From Chytridium lagenaria (Eukaryota > Chytridiomycota > Chytridiomycetes > Chytridiales > Chytridiaceae), in contig JAHLKC010000003.1 of the NCBI GenBank assembly GCA_025449115.1, forward strand, positions 248,001-312,000: a stretch of 64,000 nt of DNA, given 5' to 3'. Made by a program: the position numbers and the translations under genes. How positions within the stretch are numbered: the first letter of the stretch is position 1; every line of letters begins with the position of its first letter. The notes beneath the pieces are model-generated. The model did no database searches. It was not told where the DNA came from and saw nothing but the letters and a program-made list of their open reading frames with translations. This document shows, piece by piece, positions 22,623 to 35,368 of this stretch.

Positions 22623-24585
22623 ATGGTTTGGTCGCAGCTCGCAACGGTGCTTACCGCCGCGCCTTCTCTACCGCGGCTTTCGGTGGGTCATCCAATTCAC
22701 TTGCTGTACAGCCTTTTTTCAAACATCAAGTAGATGAGTTTACAGGATAACTCAACTACTGTTATCCTCCGCTCTACATTAAAAACAAAACAGGGTCTTC
22801 AATCGCCTTGCATCTTCACCCTTCCTCTTCAGCCACTGCCGCATCCAAGGAAATAAGCTGGGACCAGGCTACATCCATTCTCTCTCATGTGAACGGTGTA
22901 AGCAAGTACCTTCGCGGAGGGCTCATCCTTAACGACGAAAGTGATGAGACTAGGACAGAGGTTTTGAGTGTGTTGGATGATGAGAGGGTTAGAAAGATTT
23001 CGGGATCATTGTTCGATCAACCTGAGGCGAGTTTGGTCGTGGTTGTAAAGGGAGTTCAGGCTGGTGGGTGTTGGCGTTCTGGTTAAAGGACTTTGAGACA
23101 AATGACTATTTTGTAAAGATGCGGTTCCTGTGCCAGTGTCCTTCCGTATTTCGGAGGACTCGACGTCCTCGGCGATGGTTTCAGAGTATGTGACAGATTT
23201 TACGGAACTCATTGCCGATGCTCATCCTTCTGGGGATATGTTGCTGTCCGTGTCGTCAGAGGCGCAGAACCCAACTATTGCGGGTGTTTCGCGGGTGACT
23301 CTTGGTGAAAGGGTGGGTTTACTATTAAGCAATTTAAATTAAACGGTGACTAACTCGCTTGTTGATTGCTTGTGTTGCTTTTTAGTCTGCCTTAATGTCT
23401 ATCCCCGATGATGCACCTGAAAAGGTTAAAGTGACGCTGAATGAAATTGCGTCCTCTGCCTACGAGTCCGTCAGCGACCATGTCGTTGAGAAGTTTGGGG
23501 AGGAAGCCAAACTCTTCTCACAAGACGATAAGGTAAGACTTGTTGACCCCGATATCGCTTTATTGTATTTCTGTGACTTATAAACTCTTTAACTAATTAT
23601 TATTCCAGATCGACCGCATGTTCTTGGTGAGATTATCAACTGTTTTATATTATTCTAATAATTTTAGATTGAAGTCGACTTTGTCACCAGCCTCTTTGAT
23701 GCGCTCCGGATCCAGCGCATTCACCAGTTGAGGAAACGTACTTTGACCACTGGAAAGCTTCCAGACTTTATTGGAATTACCTTGACCGGTGCCAACGTAA
23801 CATCATGTATTTGATTGATCTTAACTCTTTTAGAACCTTCGGGCAAAATACGGTGAGGACTCGAAGGAGTACAAGGCAGGTGTTTTGATCACAACTAAAG
23901 TCCTGAAGCAGGTACGGGAGACCCTATGTTGTTTTGTGTTAACACAGTATAGATTACGGATGCTTTCGCCACTATGTATGAAAAAGGCGTTGCGGAGATT
24001 ATTTCCGTCGGTCCCGAAACTGCTCTTGAAGGACAGGTTCCGAACCTTGTGAAGAGACTCGCCTCCATTAACATGGGCTGCCCTCAAGCCGTCAGTGATT
24101 GCCAAACGTACATTCTCATGTCCATTGTGTTCCCCTTACCTCGCTAAGAAGCAATTGCTAATTGTTTCGTTTTTACTAGCGCCTTTAACAATTGCTCCAA
24201 CCATGGCGTCTGTACCAACTTTGTCAACCCCAGAAACCGTAACGAAACATGTTTCTTCTGCTCATGCTTTAAGAACAACACGGATGACAGCGGTACCGTT
24301 TTGCTAAACAAAAACCGTCGCAAGGTTATTTGGGCCGGTCCCTCTTGCGCCGCGCAGGACATTTCATCACAGTTTAATATTTTGCTTTGGACCATTATTG
24401 CGTTTGTCATTGCGATTATGTAAGCCTTCTTTCCTCTGTGGCTTTCAGCTTTCAGATGTCTAATTTAACTAATCACATTTATCTTCACGGAACAAAGTTT
24501 CGTTATTGGATTGATGTACAGCATTGGCGAAGAAGCTGCCAGCAGTGGAGCATCGGGTGTTGCAAAGCGCCGAAAGCAGGATTAG
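22623..24585 (+). CDS. Vps3844 (DUF3844)-like type I membrane protein of the vacuolar sorting pathway
   Basis: The N-terminus (MVWSQLATVLTAAPSLPRL) resembles a weak signal peptide and is spliced at GTGGGT. A luminal region of about 400 residues follows in six or more exons: SSATAASKEISWDQATSILS, HVNGVSKYLRGGL, MSIPDDAPEKVKVTLNEIAS, FVTSLFDALRIQRIHQLRK, ATMYEKGVAEIISVGPET. Near the C-terminus is a cysteine-rich EGF-like segment (CSNHGVCTNFVNPRNRNETC, CSCFKNN), then RRKVIWAGPSCAAQDISSQF and the single membrane helix NILLWTIIAFVIAI plus IFVIGLMYS. The tail AKRRKQD is short and basic. The order Cys-rich segment, W.G..C..QDIS..F, one membrane helix is the signature of fungal DUF3844/Vps3844 proteins. 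The last splice (AT|GTAAGC to TTTCGTT) keeps frame. The assignment rests on the C-terminal part; the luminal half is less conserved. Resemblance to the renin-receptor layout is noted but weaker. Confidence 0.7.
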
Positions 24586-24782
24586 AAGCAACCAGGAATA
24601 CCTTCGTCTTCTTTCTATCTTTATATTGTTGTTTTTGATTTGAGAGACAGAGGTGTACAGATGCTGCCCTACTGGATATTCTGTTTTTAAGTTACATAAA
24701 GCGATGCATGACTGTTGTCATTCTCCGATGATCTTTTCAATGCCCCGTTATTAAGAATTAGGACACGTAGACTGCGGTATTG

Positions 24783-27111
24783 TCAAGTGAATACTTGAAG
24801 CTCCGTCAGAGTTTCTCTAACCGCCAGTCCTACTCTTCCTGGAGCTCGCTTGAGCTCTTGGAGTGTTAGAGAGATGTCTTGAAATCTTGACTGACAAGAG
24901 CGACATCTTTGCAGCCGTTCCTCGCGCGCAAAGTCGAGGCCCGGAGAAGAAAATGTGCCAGGACTGACTGCTGCGATAATGACTTGGGCAAAGCTTTTAC
25001 AAAGTATGCGGACTGTTGTGCATGCGGTGATGATATAGCTACAAACAAATATGTAAGAAGAACGAACTCTAAAAAGCCGCAAAATTACATCAAAAACTTA
25101 CTCTTCATAGACCTCGAACAAGAGTTCGTTGAGCAAGGGGAGCAGAATAGTTGCGATTTCCAAAGTGAGAAGCTTTGGTTTCAAATTCATTACCCTTAAA
25201 ATATCAATCCACACAGCAGGATCTCGGCATGTTGACAAAGTTTCCATTGCCGATTTCAAATCTCCCTCATCCCACGCATGCCTCAGACCGTATGCTCGAA
25301 AGTCTGTTTGAGAATATCGACACCATCGAAATATGCCGAAACTCAAGAGACTCTATAACTTCTGCGTCAGTCGTTGCAACAGGTAATCCAGATTCTGTTG
25401 GCGACAACGGCAACGCTACCCTTTCTGACGCGGTTCCTGGATGAAATTCGAGATATCAAGGTTGAGAGGCTTATCTCCACTTGATCCAAGGATGAATGGA
25501 GCCTTTTTCGCGGAGGGAGGTTCACTGATTACACGGTCGTCCTTGAGAGAAGTAGATGATTTGGCTCGACGCATTTGACGGCTTGCTGGGCGGGTATCAG
25601 TGGGTGTCGATTGGCGGCTGAATGATGTGGACGATTGTACAATGTGGTGGTCTTGTGGGGTGGTGACGGCACGGACGGGATCAAAAGAGTTGTTTCGGGG
25701 CGCGGGTGAGGCGGGTCTGTCTTTCTGTGCAGAAAGAGGTCTGTTTCCTGTTTAAATGTAATTATTGTGTTTCAAACAACAAAAAAAGACATAATATATA
25801 TAGGAAGTGTCTGACCTTCCACTGGATTTATCGAAAAACTGGATAACGATGGCAGCGAATTTTCGCTTTCTAATAATATTATTCCCATAAATTTGTTTAG
25901 TTATATGCCGCAGTCGCTAAGAATATCGGAAGACAAACCTTTTGCCTGTGTCGAAGAATCCAAGTCGACCTTGTATGGCCTTAATCTCTGAAAAACATAA
26001 GCGAAATATCATAGCATGTCTGTCTTACGCTCAAATCAACACCCCAAACGCTAACAACATTTTGATCCTTAGCCGCACCAATAAGTTTGCCATCCGGTAA
26101 AGCTCTAATATCTGTGATGTTTGGCCAGTTCAAGGAAGCAGTATCATGACAAAATGCGGGTTCCCACGTCCATATTTGAAGTGAATCACGGCATGCGACC
26201 ATCACTTCATGGCCATCAGGATGGAACTCTAGGCTGCAAGGAGGTGACGATAATGTGGGCGACTCTGACACCAACTCAAATGTTTGGAGGTCGTAGAATC
26301 GAAGCTTTCGATCCGACGTGGCGGTTGCCATCAAAATTCCGAGGGAGAAAACTCTACCGCCACTACTTTAGTTTTAGCTCGGAGAAAGTCGTCAGCATTT
26401 TCCCCGCGGTCATATCCCAAATCTAAAGTGTTAGATAAATCTTCTTTAATTAAAAAACAAAAAACAAACCTTTATCATTCCATCAGCTCCGCCCGTAGCA
26501 ATCCAACGGCCGTCCGGAGTTATTCTTAAGTTTGTGATAGCATCTCGGTGTCCAGAATACGTTTGAATGCAACCCTTTTTCCTGACATCCCATATCTTTA
26601 CGACAGCGTCTACTGAACCAGAAGCAAAGAACTCCCCAAATGGATGAAACTCCACACTGCGGACAGAGGCGTTATGACCCAACAGCGTTCGAATGACTTC
26701 ACTCTAGATTCAGAATCTTAATTGCATGTAACGGCCGTACCTTTCGAATGTTCTAAATCCCAAAGTTTTATAGAACCACTCGAAGAGCCCGCTACTACAA
26801 TTTCTTCAGGCCAATCCAATGTCACGCTCTCGATTGAACTGCTATGACCCGTAAGACTCTATAAGGCGTCAGTTTTAAATGGAGAATAGGCGGACGAGCA
26901 TACCAATATTGCTGATGTCTTGCCGACGGCCCAAAGGTTGACCTTTCGGTCTTCCCCGCCTGTCACCATTATGCGACCCGACTTTGGACTAATCTTCAAA
27001 CATGTTACAGACGAAGAATGAGCCACAAAGTCATCTGAATATATCTAGTAAGTCGATTACTCTAGGGAGCACTGCTTTCTTACGTATTTTTGAACCCAGA
27101 TCTGGAAGCAT
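24783..27111 (-). CDS. KATNB1: Katanin p80 (WD40 regulatory subunit B1)
   Basis: p80 targets the AAA ATPase katanin p60 to microtubules at centrosomes and basal bodies. The start MLPDLGSK splices to [20 protein letters not shown] (family EFVAHASNVSSLVLGKASGR). The WD40 propeller reads [96 protein letters not shown] and [19 protein letters not shown]. An exon-rich linker follows, low in complexity and Ser/Arg-rich. The C-terminal con80 domain that binds p60 is clear: [58 protein letters not shown], ending LTELQVFT at the stop at 24783-24785. The full WD40 plus con80 architecture separates it from other WD40 proteins. Exon junctions in the linker (25450-25980) are uncertain. Confidence 0.9.
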
Positions 27112-27200
27112 GGCTCTTTTGGACGCCTTAGAACCGCTAATTTACTGGTGGAGCTGTGTGTTTGAACTTGTCGTTTTGTTGATGATAATTTTCAGACTCG
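27112..27200. promoter_or_regulatory. 89-bp divergent promoter, katanin p80 and CCDC90-like gene
   Basis: The start codons of the two genes point away from each other across this gap, so both promoters must lie here or inside the first exons. No TATA box is obvious. The gap also reads as an open frame, which I treat as chance. Confidence 0.4.
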
Positions 27201-27975
27201 ATGTCGTTCTGCCTCTTATGTCGAAGGGCTGGCCCTTCACTGAGAACATCAACTGGAACTCTTTTCTTGACTCCACCAGTACGCACCACTCCTACAATTC
27301 GCCATGTCTCCCGGTTCAATTTCGACACGTATAAGCTGGTCAGGCAGCTCGAGAGGCAAGGTTTCTCCCGAGGTCAATCCGTTGCGATTATGCGAACGAT
27401 CAATGCCCTACTAGTGGACTCTACGCTTTCAGTTCGCGGGCAAATGCTAGCCAAAACAGAGGTGGAGAACGAGGCATATCTCTACAAGACAAATTTGGGA
27501 AGAACTTAAGAATGAGCTGCAAGTGCTCCGGCAAAATGAAACTGGGACTCTCAAAAAATGAAGTCGATGCCATTATGCGGAATCTTGAGGGACTAAGCCA
27601 AAAACTTGCTGAGAGGATTGCTGCACTTTAAAGCAGATGTTTCGATGGACTTAAATAATCATAAGACGGAATCAAGGGATATAGGAACTTCGACAGATCT
27701 TAAAATTCAGGTTTGGACCTGCAAACGCTCATATTGGTGACATTAAAAAAAACCCACTGTACTTTATATTACAGGAAATCCACCACAGACTCGTCATTCA
27801 AGTGAGTAGTCTTAAAACAAAGATGGAGACGATTAAAATGGATTTGACCCGGAATATTGTGTGGACAGCACTTTTGGCTTTTGCCTTCATTCTCAGTGTA
27901 GAATTCATCACCCAACCTTCACTGCAACCTAAATCTAGCTCTGGCTTATCACAAGCTAATAATCAGCCATCCTAA
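27201..27975 (+). CDS. CCDC90/MCUR1-family (DUF1640) mitochondrial coiled-coil membrane protein
   Basis: The N-terminus MSFCLLCRRAGPSLRTSTGT is rich in Arg, Ser and Thr without acids, fitting mitochondrial import. The family domain starts FDTYKLVRQLERQGFSRGQS and VAIMRTINALLVDS, the best conserved DUF1640 block. A long coiled coil follows (KTEVENEAYLYK, ELKNELQVLRQNETGTL, EVDAIMRNLEGLSQKLAERI, KMETIKMDLTRN), then one C-terminal membrane helix, IVWTALLAFAFILSVEF. That is the standard layout of yeast Fmp32 and animal CCDC90A (MCUR1)/CCDC90B, inner-membrane proteins linked to cytochrome oxidase assembly and to calcium uniporter regulation. A short intron lies near 27710-27773. Frame breaks near 27495, 27558 (A6 run) and 27630 interrupt the coiled coil. 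Stop TAA is at 27973-27975. Family secure; exact role not. Confidence 0.85.
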
Positions 27976-28054
27976 ATGCATAACATCAATACACGCTGAG
28001 TTCATATAATTCTTGCCTTATACCTCAATACATACCTGATCAACAAATTTGTCC

Positions 28055-30490
28055 ATGTATCCACAGACGAGGCTCTCACGAACAAACCCTCTGTCGACAA
28101 AGCTTTCGAAAGTCCTTCATGCGGTTGATGCGGATTTCTATCTTTCGTTATACTGATATCCATTAGTCTGTGGATGATGCAGCGACTCAAGAAGCTTTGA
28201 AGGCGCTTTCTGACTTTTATCCCATTAATTCGGCCGCTGCAAGGAGGAATCTCCGAAAAGATATTGATGCCAGAGTCAGCCATTACAATGCAGAATTTCT
28301 TGGAGCATATGATGAAGTAACAAAAGTAAATGATCCGATATTTGGATGTATTAACAACGTGAAAAGAACCTATCGAAATTGCATGATGCCGTCTCTCTTT
28401 TAAATGAATGTTGCCAGGAAATGGAGGAAAAGCTGGCCACTGCGAATGAGCAGACTTCAGAGTTGGTGAAGCAAACCCACGACCTAAAATTGAAAAGGTT
28501 TGGCATACGATCGTTAAGTTGAAACTAAATATCTTTTTAGTCAAAAAGTGCAAACGCGCCAGATTATTGCAGAGACATTTATCGCTCGTTTTATTCCTAC
28601 TGACGCAGAAGTTTCTGTTCTCACGTCACCATCAACGACTGTCGGGCCGGAATTCTTTGATGCTCTGCGGCGAGTTATGGAGATCAGTGATGCTTGCAAA
28701 GCCTTGCTCATTACTGATAACCAGCAGGCCGGGTGAGATAACTTATTCTTTCCAGAATCTTATTTCTTTTTTTTGCAGTCTCGAAATAATGGAGAAAATA
28801 TCCCATTATCTTGAAACCGCATATGATAAATTGTTTCGCTGGGTACAGGCAGAGTGTCGATACATGGGACGCGAGGTTCCTGAGATTAGGTCTGGGATGA
28901 AGGATGCTATCAAGGCATTACAACAACGCCCTGTTTTATTTCAGTAGGATGCATGGCATTATATGGCTGCTTTAATGCATTATTAGAACTTGCGTTGATG
29001 AAATCTCGCATATTCGACAAGGTGCAGTAGCTAGAGCTTTCCTTGAAGCTTTGACGCAAGGGGGACCAAACGGCCTTCCACGGCCGATTGAGATACATGC
29101 TCATGATCCATTGAGATATACTGGAGATATGCTTGGTTGGCTTCATCAAACTTGCGTCAGCGAAAGAGATCTTGTCGAAAGCATACTGAGCAGTAAGGTG
29201 TACATTCTCGTCATAATCTAACATTAGAATAGTTAAAAGTGATTCTGTTGGAAAAAGGCATACGGGCTCAAAGGGGGTTTTAACGGCAAGCGACGATGTC
29301 CTATTCTCTATTTTAGATAGAAATTTGGAAAGAACTTGCCGTCCATTTAAGGTCTACACATATTCTTTTTTATTTAATTGGTGTGTTAAGTCTGACTTTT
29401 TATATTCTGTTTTAATAGGTTAGAATCGAGCAAGTTTTAGTGTCTCAGCCTGGTGCTATAACATCCTACCGAATTGCGAATACACTTCAATTTTATACCG
29501 TCACCATTTCACAAGTTATCGGAAAGAACAGTAAGCTTTCTGAGACCATAAAAGATTGCACCGATATGTCCTTCAAGATATTCCTCGATGTCTTGCGTCA
29601 ATATGGGAGCAAAGTTCAATCATCGAAAGAGGTATATGATATTTCTTATCGTTGCTTTAAAATCCTAGGCTCCAGGGCGAGATCTTCTTCCGCCACCAGT
29701 CATTAAAGAAAGTCTCCTTCAATTGGTAACGTTGTAAGGTGAAGTGAAAGCCTCCTGACAGAATGCATAGAAAGAGTTGATGTCGTCATACGAAGCGAAT
29801 CTCTTGGAGGGGGATGAAAATTCCTACGACTTCTCCCAAGTTCTTGGAACTCTTTTGGATCCCGTTTTAGAACTTTGTAAAACCGGAGCATCATTGCTTC
29901 CTGTATTGGAAGGATGCATATATCAACTTAATTGTCTCCGTTATATCCAGGTTTACTTTGTACTCCACTCATTCACTGAAGCTAGTTTAGACATTATTGC
30001 TGCCTTACAGTTTTACACGAGATCGCTTACAATCGATTGAAGAAGAAGTCGTCTCCTTTAGAGGTTTGTTAACCAAAGAAACATACAGCCTCCTGTTGCA
30101 GCAGTCTGGACTTGTCTCCGTCGTGAAAACTTTGGAAAGCAACGCAGATAAGGTTGCTGTTTTTCTTCGTAGTAAAACGGCTAAAGTGTTATCTAGGTTC
30201 CGCTGTCATTGGTCGCAGGAATCGATCAAAGAACTATCGCTGAAGCTATGTCTCGCCTGGATACGTTCCTACGAGACGTAGGATTTGATGTTACTTCAAG
30301 GCTCTCGCGCATGTCATCTTCTCAAGATACCAAACACGTCATAGATAAGAGCTTACGCGAATTTTCAGATAGCTACTCGAAACTCTATGAAAAAGTCATG
30401 GATCCTGGCAACAAGTATGAGTTCCCGGCAACGCTGATGACCAGAAGTATCGATGAAATTGAAACTTTATTGGATGTTCCAAAAGTGTAG
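28055..30490 (+). CDS. COG6: COG6, conserved oligomeric Golgi complex subunit 6
   Basis: COG6 belongs to lobe B of the COG tether for retrograde intra-Golgi vesicles. Exon 1 (MYPQTRLSRTNPLSTKLSKV) splices to TQEALKALSDFYPINSAAAR and RNLRKDIDARVSHYNAEFLG, matching the COG6 N-terminal region (family DTRDALEALS, then RNLRSDIE). The coiled coil follows, then FIARFIPTDAEVSVLTSP, FFDALRRVMEISDACKALLI, LEIMEKISHYLETAYDKLFR and WVQAECR. The mid domain has RPIEIHAHDPLRYTGDMLGW and LHQTCVSERDLVES, the most diagnostic COG6 block. The helical C-terminal bundle includes EELMSSYEANLL-type sequence, LDPVLELCKTGASLLP and LSRMSSSQDTKHVIDKSLRE, ending LLDVPKV at TAG 30488-30490. About ten short introns are seen, with breaks near 28375, 28940 and 30205. 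Confidence 0.9.
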
Positions 30491-30574
30491 ACTGAAGATT
30501 TAAAGAAAGAATGAAAGGTGTGAATGACAACACAATTAACCTTAGAGAATTGTCATATCAATCCATTGTCAATG

Positions 30575-31556
30575 TCAGCTTTGAATGAAGCGAAGCATCT
30601 CAGCAGCAAACCAGACATCATCGAGAGGTCTGTTATCGCTGAGGATGTCTGTAACGGTAGCGGCAAAATGCTTTGTAAAAATCTTTGCTTCCTTCCGCAG
30701 CCTAAACGATGGCTCGTGGTCAATACAAACCATGTATCAGGTCATTTACATACCTTATGATTTCACCAACAAGGGCTGGAGAGAACTCTGGATGTCCTTG
30801 AATGGTCAGGACAAAGTTTCCTTTTCTAATTGACTTTATATGCGATTAAACATGTACATAATCAGTACAGATTTGAATGACGTACCTGCACAGGGCATAT
30901 CTCTGTCGAAAGAAGAGTTTCAAAGCCTACTGGCACCTTGCTGACATGATCCTTGTGCATAGAAAGAAACCTCTACAGATAATCAATTGATGGTGATGTG
31001 AAGGTACATGGTTTCCTACCAAAGTATCGCTTTCAGCTTGGAAGAATTGCTTGCCCTCCATCGTCACACTCATCGGCGTCCAACCCACCTCCCAGCCTTT
31101 TGGATTGCTCTCAACTGTACAGGGCTTCAGAAAACACTTTCGCCGTCCGGATGAGCCTACCTTGACCGCCAAAAGCTTTGGCAACTACCTGATGCCCGAA
31201 GCAGACGCCGATGATCTTGACTTGACCTTCTTCCAATGACTTTACATAATCGACCAGTGCTTGAACCCATGGCAAGCCATCATTTACACCAAACTCTATA
31301 TCAAAGACATTACTTTCGTAGCTCAACCAGCAAAGAACATACTTGACCCCGTTATAAGAATAGCATCGAATTGATCCGTGCTTTGAGGGAAGTGTCCATC
31401 GATAACTTCGAAAACCGTTGTTTTTACGTTTGGGGAAGGACTTAAGAATCCGGAAGCCTTAGCAAAGAGGTTGCTGAACAGCTCGCCGTAATCACCAGCT
31501 ACATCATGTATCGTGGGTGCGAATACATCACATTTCAAAATCGCTATCCGTACCAT
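30575..31556 (-). CDS. Class I glutamine amidotransferase domain protein (GMP synthase-like GATase)
   Basis: The start MVRIAILKCDVFAPTIHDVA is followed by FEVIDGHFPQSTDQFDAILI and TGSS, the oxyanion strand. The next exon gives LPWVQALVDYVKSLEEGQVK and IIGVCFGHQVVAKAFGG, whose Cys in GVCFGHQ is the nucleophile of the Cys-His-Glu triad. Later exons encode GWEVGWTPMSVT-like sequence and a C-terminal ITKHF-type helix, FAATVTDILSDNRPLDDVWF, with the stop at 30575-30577. Stand-alone proteins of this type in fungi are usually annotated as GMP synthase-like or gamma-glutamyl hydrolase-like amidotransferases that remove amide or gamma-glutamyl groups from small thiols or unknown substrates. There is no fused synthetase. 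The divergent gene, Snt2, starts 42 bp away. Family is certain, substrate unknown. Confidence 0.82.
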
Positions 31557-31598
31557 TTCAAACTTATATATTTTTCAACATCCGTTTGAAACGTCAAC

Positions 31599-34500
31599 AT
31601 GACGAACGACAGCCATGATAACATCCAGAAGCTGCAAAGAGTTACTCTCAAAGATGGTACTCTAATAAATATTGATGGTAAAATATCGTGACGAATCTAT
31701 CATTTATGTATTCAAAGACTATGTTTACATGGATCCGGACATTCCATCAGAGCCGTAAGAATACATTTCACTATTTAAAGGAGCTTAAACCAATACTTTG
31801 TTAGGCTTTACATTGCTCGAATACTTACTTTTGAATCCGACACTCATGCTAAAGTTGGATGGTTTTGTAAGCTTTAATCTCATGGCAAATCCCACTGACA
31901 GATGCGCAGACTGTCCAAAGGATGTTCTTGGCGGAAATCGGAAAAGAACTTTTGATGTTCGATTGCTTGTATGCTCCATGCATTCGGATGTGAACCCGTA
32001 AGATATTATTTAAGTTTTTAATGTGTCAACAGCTGCTCCAGCATATCAAGTATAAGGGGGAAGTGCAATGTCATGCATACCCATTTTATAAAGAATCTGG
32101 AAGCATATAAGGAGCAAGCGAACTGTTTTTATTATAATCAATGTTTTATATGAGCCTTTGGCCATCACTAACCCATATTAGTATATGATCGATACACACA
32201 TAGCGTTTATGACGTTGTACCATTAGAAATAGTCAAAAACCTGCCTGATTCGGTTATGAGGTCGTTGAGACAGTACACCTTTATTGTCGTTGAGGCCGGC
32301 AAGGCCTCAGACTTTACGGATCGCAGAGTTTGCAAAGTTTGCAAAAGTTGGTGCCAGTGTGATGACGGAATTCAGTATGTTGTGGTTTTAATGTATAGAT
32401 TATTTAACAATACCTTCAAGATGCGAAAGCTGTAAAAGTGATTTCCATAAAATATGCGTCAACATAACCAAAAAGCCACCAAAAGGCTACGTTTGGTACT
32501 GTTTATCCTGCTCGCGGCCTGAGCTTAAATTACCGGAGAATGATGTTCATAAGGTCAAGGAAAACAACGAAGCGTCCCGGTCTTATGAGATGAAAGATGT
32601 TATAATGGGTTAGTTTGTCTTTTGATTTACGTTTGACGTGTTTTTGATTAATATATTTAGATGAGGCAACGATTGAAATTGTGCTCGAAAACTCAAAGCC
32701 CGTATTTCCGTTCCGTTACTTCGGGGATTACTTCAGAATATCGGATCTTGACGGTATTGCCGTATGAAGCCTACTAATAATAATGAGTAAGATCCTACAG
32801 AGATTGGTTACCCAAGAGCATCGAGCCGGTATGGGTCGCTGAAATTAAAAATTTAACATTTAAGTATCGGCCGACAGTATGAAGCCGACGTTCCCGAAAA
32901 ACCTACAGGCTTATTGGCGGAGGCTGCGATTCCTGAACCTTTACCTGAACCCGAACCAGAAAAGCGGCAAGTGGACGGCCAAAAAAGAAGAAACCTCTTT
33001 TTGGCGAGAAACCAGATAAAGGTGGTTTCTTGATAGTTTTTTTAATACCTTTAAACTGTGCATTATCTAAAAACATGGATTTTTTAGTCTTGGCAGGGTT
33101 TAATTCAATGAGGGGGACAGAATCCGAGGTCGTCTTTGACATAAGGAAAACAGACCCGGATACAGGTGAGTATTGAAAAAAAAGCAATGTACAAGTGTTT
33201 ATAAAGTTATAGTGGATGATTTAGTGCAAACAATGTGCAAAGGGAAAGAAAACTTGGACAACGCCGACCGTATCTATACATCCTTGCTGGAACTTCACAA
33301 ATGTAATTACAACAAGAGAGATGCCCTCCAAAATCTCGTAGAACATAAGGGTCTTTTTCTACGATATCCGTGTGGTCCATGGAGGACAGAGCAGCTTTAG
33401 CTAAAGGTGTTGAGAGTTATGGGCATGAGCTGCACTTCATCAAAAAGGAGGTATATCTTACTCTGCACGATTGAAAAAAAAAAAATCGCTGCAAGCTCTT
33501 ACAGTTTTTTTGTAAGGTCTTGAAAGCCTCTGGCAAAAGTATGAACGAACTGGTTAATTTTTTCTATATCTGGAAAAAGACGGCAGGATATCAAATTGCA
33601 TATGCCAAGTTTTGCTTAAAAAACCGCCCCGGGTGAGACTTCGGCGTTCTTTGATGTTTTACTAACAGGATTTTCTAGCAAAACTTTTAAATCTTTGGAA
33701 ACGGGAGCTGTGATGAGCTGTGCGGATGTATTAATCAATAACGGGGAGGACTATGTGACTGATGATGAGGCTGAAAAGGATAAATCAAAGGATAACCAGC
33801 GGCGAGAATGCACGAACTGTTGGGTATCTCTGTCAAATGCTTGGATCTCTAGGCAGGAGGGAGCAAATAAGGACTGCTTTTGCAAAGACTGTGGAGATTA
33901 TTGGCAGAGATATGGGGGACCAAGATATATTAGCGAAGCATCACGTAGAGCCAATAGAGAAAAAGGTAAGCGTTAATGACTAAAAACTTGCTAATGCTGT
34001 AGCTCAAATTCAGAGTGGGAAGCCACCAAAGCGTAAGCTTGACTACGATGAAGAAAGAAAAGGAAAAAAGAGAGGCCGTAAACCTGGCTCAAAGGTAGAT
34101 AAAATGCTTATTTTAATTTTTAAATATTTCACAGAATAAAGTGCCCGAGCCAGCTGAAGATATTGTTTTGCCTTGCGCGGTTTGCGCGGAAATCGATGAT
34201 CCATCATGGAACGCGACGATAACATGCAGAACGTGTAAACTCCGAGTGCATCCAGGTTTCACTCTTATTATTTACAAATTGACTTTATAGAGTGCTACGG
34301 AGATTCCTATAAGCACCAAGATAGTCCATGGTTCTTGTGCTCGAAATGTCAAAACGAAAAGGATCCGAATGCGTGCATTGTGTACGAATGCATATTCTGT
34401 CCCGTCACAGATCCATCTTCTCAAGGAACATTAAAAAGGACAATAGGTAAAAATTGGGCGCATGCAGCTTGCGCGATATGGTTACCTGAGGTTAAATTCG

Positions 34501-35321
34501 GGGATACCCTTAGTATGGAGCCTGTTGAATGTGCTAAATTTATTGACGTAAAGAGATGGGACTCGGTACGTCACTTCTTACGATCAAGCTAATGCCTAGA
34601 TATGCCATCTTTGCCAAATACCGAAAGGAGCTGTTGTGTTCTGTGAAGAGCGCACCTGTCAGGTGCCCTTCCATGTGATGTGCGGCGTGAAAGCTGGGTA
34701 TGACCTGCACATTAGCGAAGGGAGAACAACAAAGAGCCATGGGCTGGTCACCAAGACTTTTTGTAATGCGCACCGTCGTATTCCAACCACATCGGTAAGT
34801 TGCAGTGCATTTTCATGACTTACTGAAACTGAAACATTCAGATACATGTAGAGGAACATGAAAAAGCAGTCAAAAAACGCGAGTTGTTATCAGCCTACGT
34901 ACAAACTCGCAAATACAATATGAAGTCTATGACTACTGCGGGACAGCGGCGTGCGTATTCGCTCACATTGCAAGGACAGTGCTATTGTCATTATGGATCG
35001 GCGAAAGTAAAAGCGAAGGATATTCCGGGGAAAAATACCTTGCGAATTTCAGAAACGGACGCCAAACAATGCTGCAAATGTAGAACCACACTAACCCCTT
35101 CTTGGTGGCCTTTGGATAACCCAACCAAAGTTGAGGCCAAAACAGAACCAAACACTTCGGATTCTTTCAAAAATTACACTTTTAATGGTCTCGCTGGTGC
35201 ATCCATCGACGATGTGACGTCCATTCCACGAGATGGTCTACCAGATGATCCGCATTCTAGTCAGATAGAGCTCTGGCAATGCCACAAGTGCTTTTGGGCC
35301 AGTCGACAAGCAACAACTTAA
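31599..35321 (+). CDS. SNT2: Snt2-like BAH/PHD/SANT chromatin protein
   Basis: Snt2 is a histone-binding subunit of a Rpd3/Ecm5-type (yeast) or Lid2 (fission yeast) complex that responds to stress. Domains in order: a BAH domain (TLKDGTLINIDG, YVYMDPDIPSEP, ARILTFESDTHAKVGWF) with inserted cysteines; a first PHD finger (CKVCKSWCQCDD, CESCKSDFHKICV, WYCLSCSRPEL); a SANT-like helix block (VESYGHELHFIKKE, MNELVNFFYIWKKTAGY); a GATA-like finger (CTNCWVSLSNAWISRQ, FCKDCGDYWQRYGG); a second PHD (CAVCAEIDDPSWNATITCRT, PWFLCSKCQN); an extended PHD (CIFCPVTDPSSQGTLKRTIG, NWAHAACAIWLPEV, CHLCQIPKGAVVFCEERTC); and a terminal zinc ribbon (CCKCRTTLTPSWWP ... WQCHKC). This exact order is diagnostic. About fifteen short introns are present. 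Stop TAA at 35319-35321. Frame breaks near 33370 and elsewhere. Confidence 0.88.
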
Positions 35322-35368
35322 TAAAAATTGTCCCAAACTCTGAAGCCAAACCATTAGCTGCCACAAAG

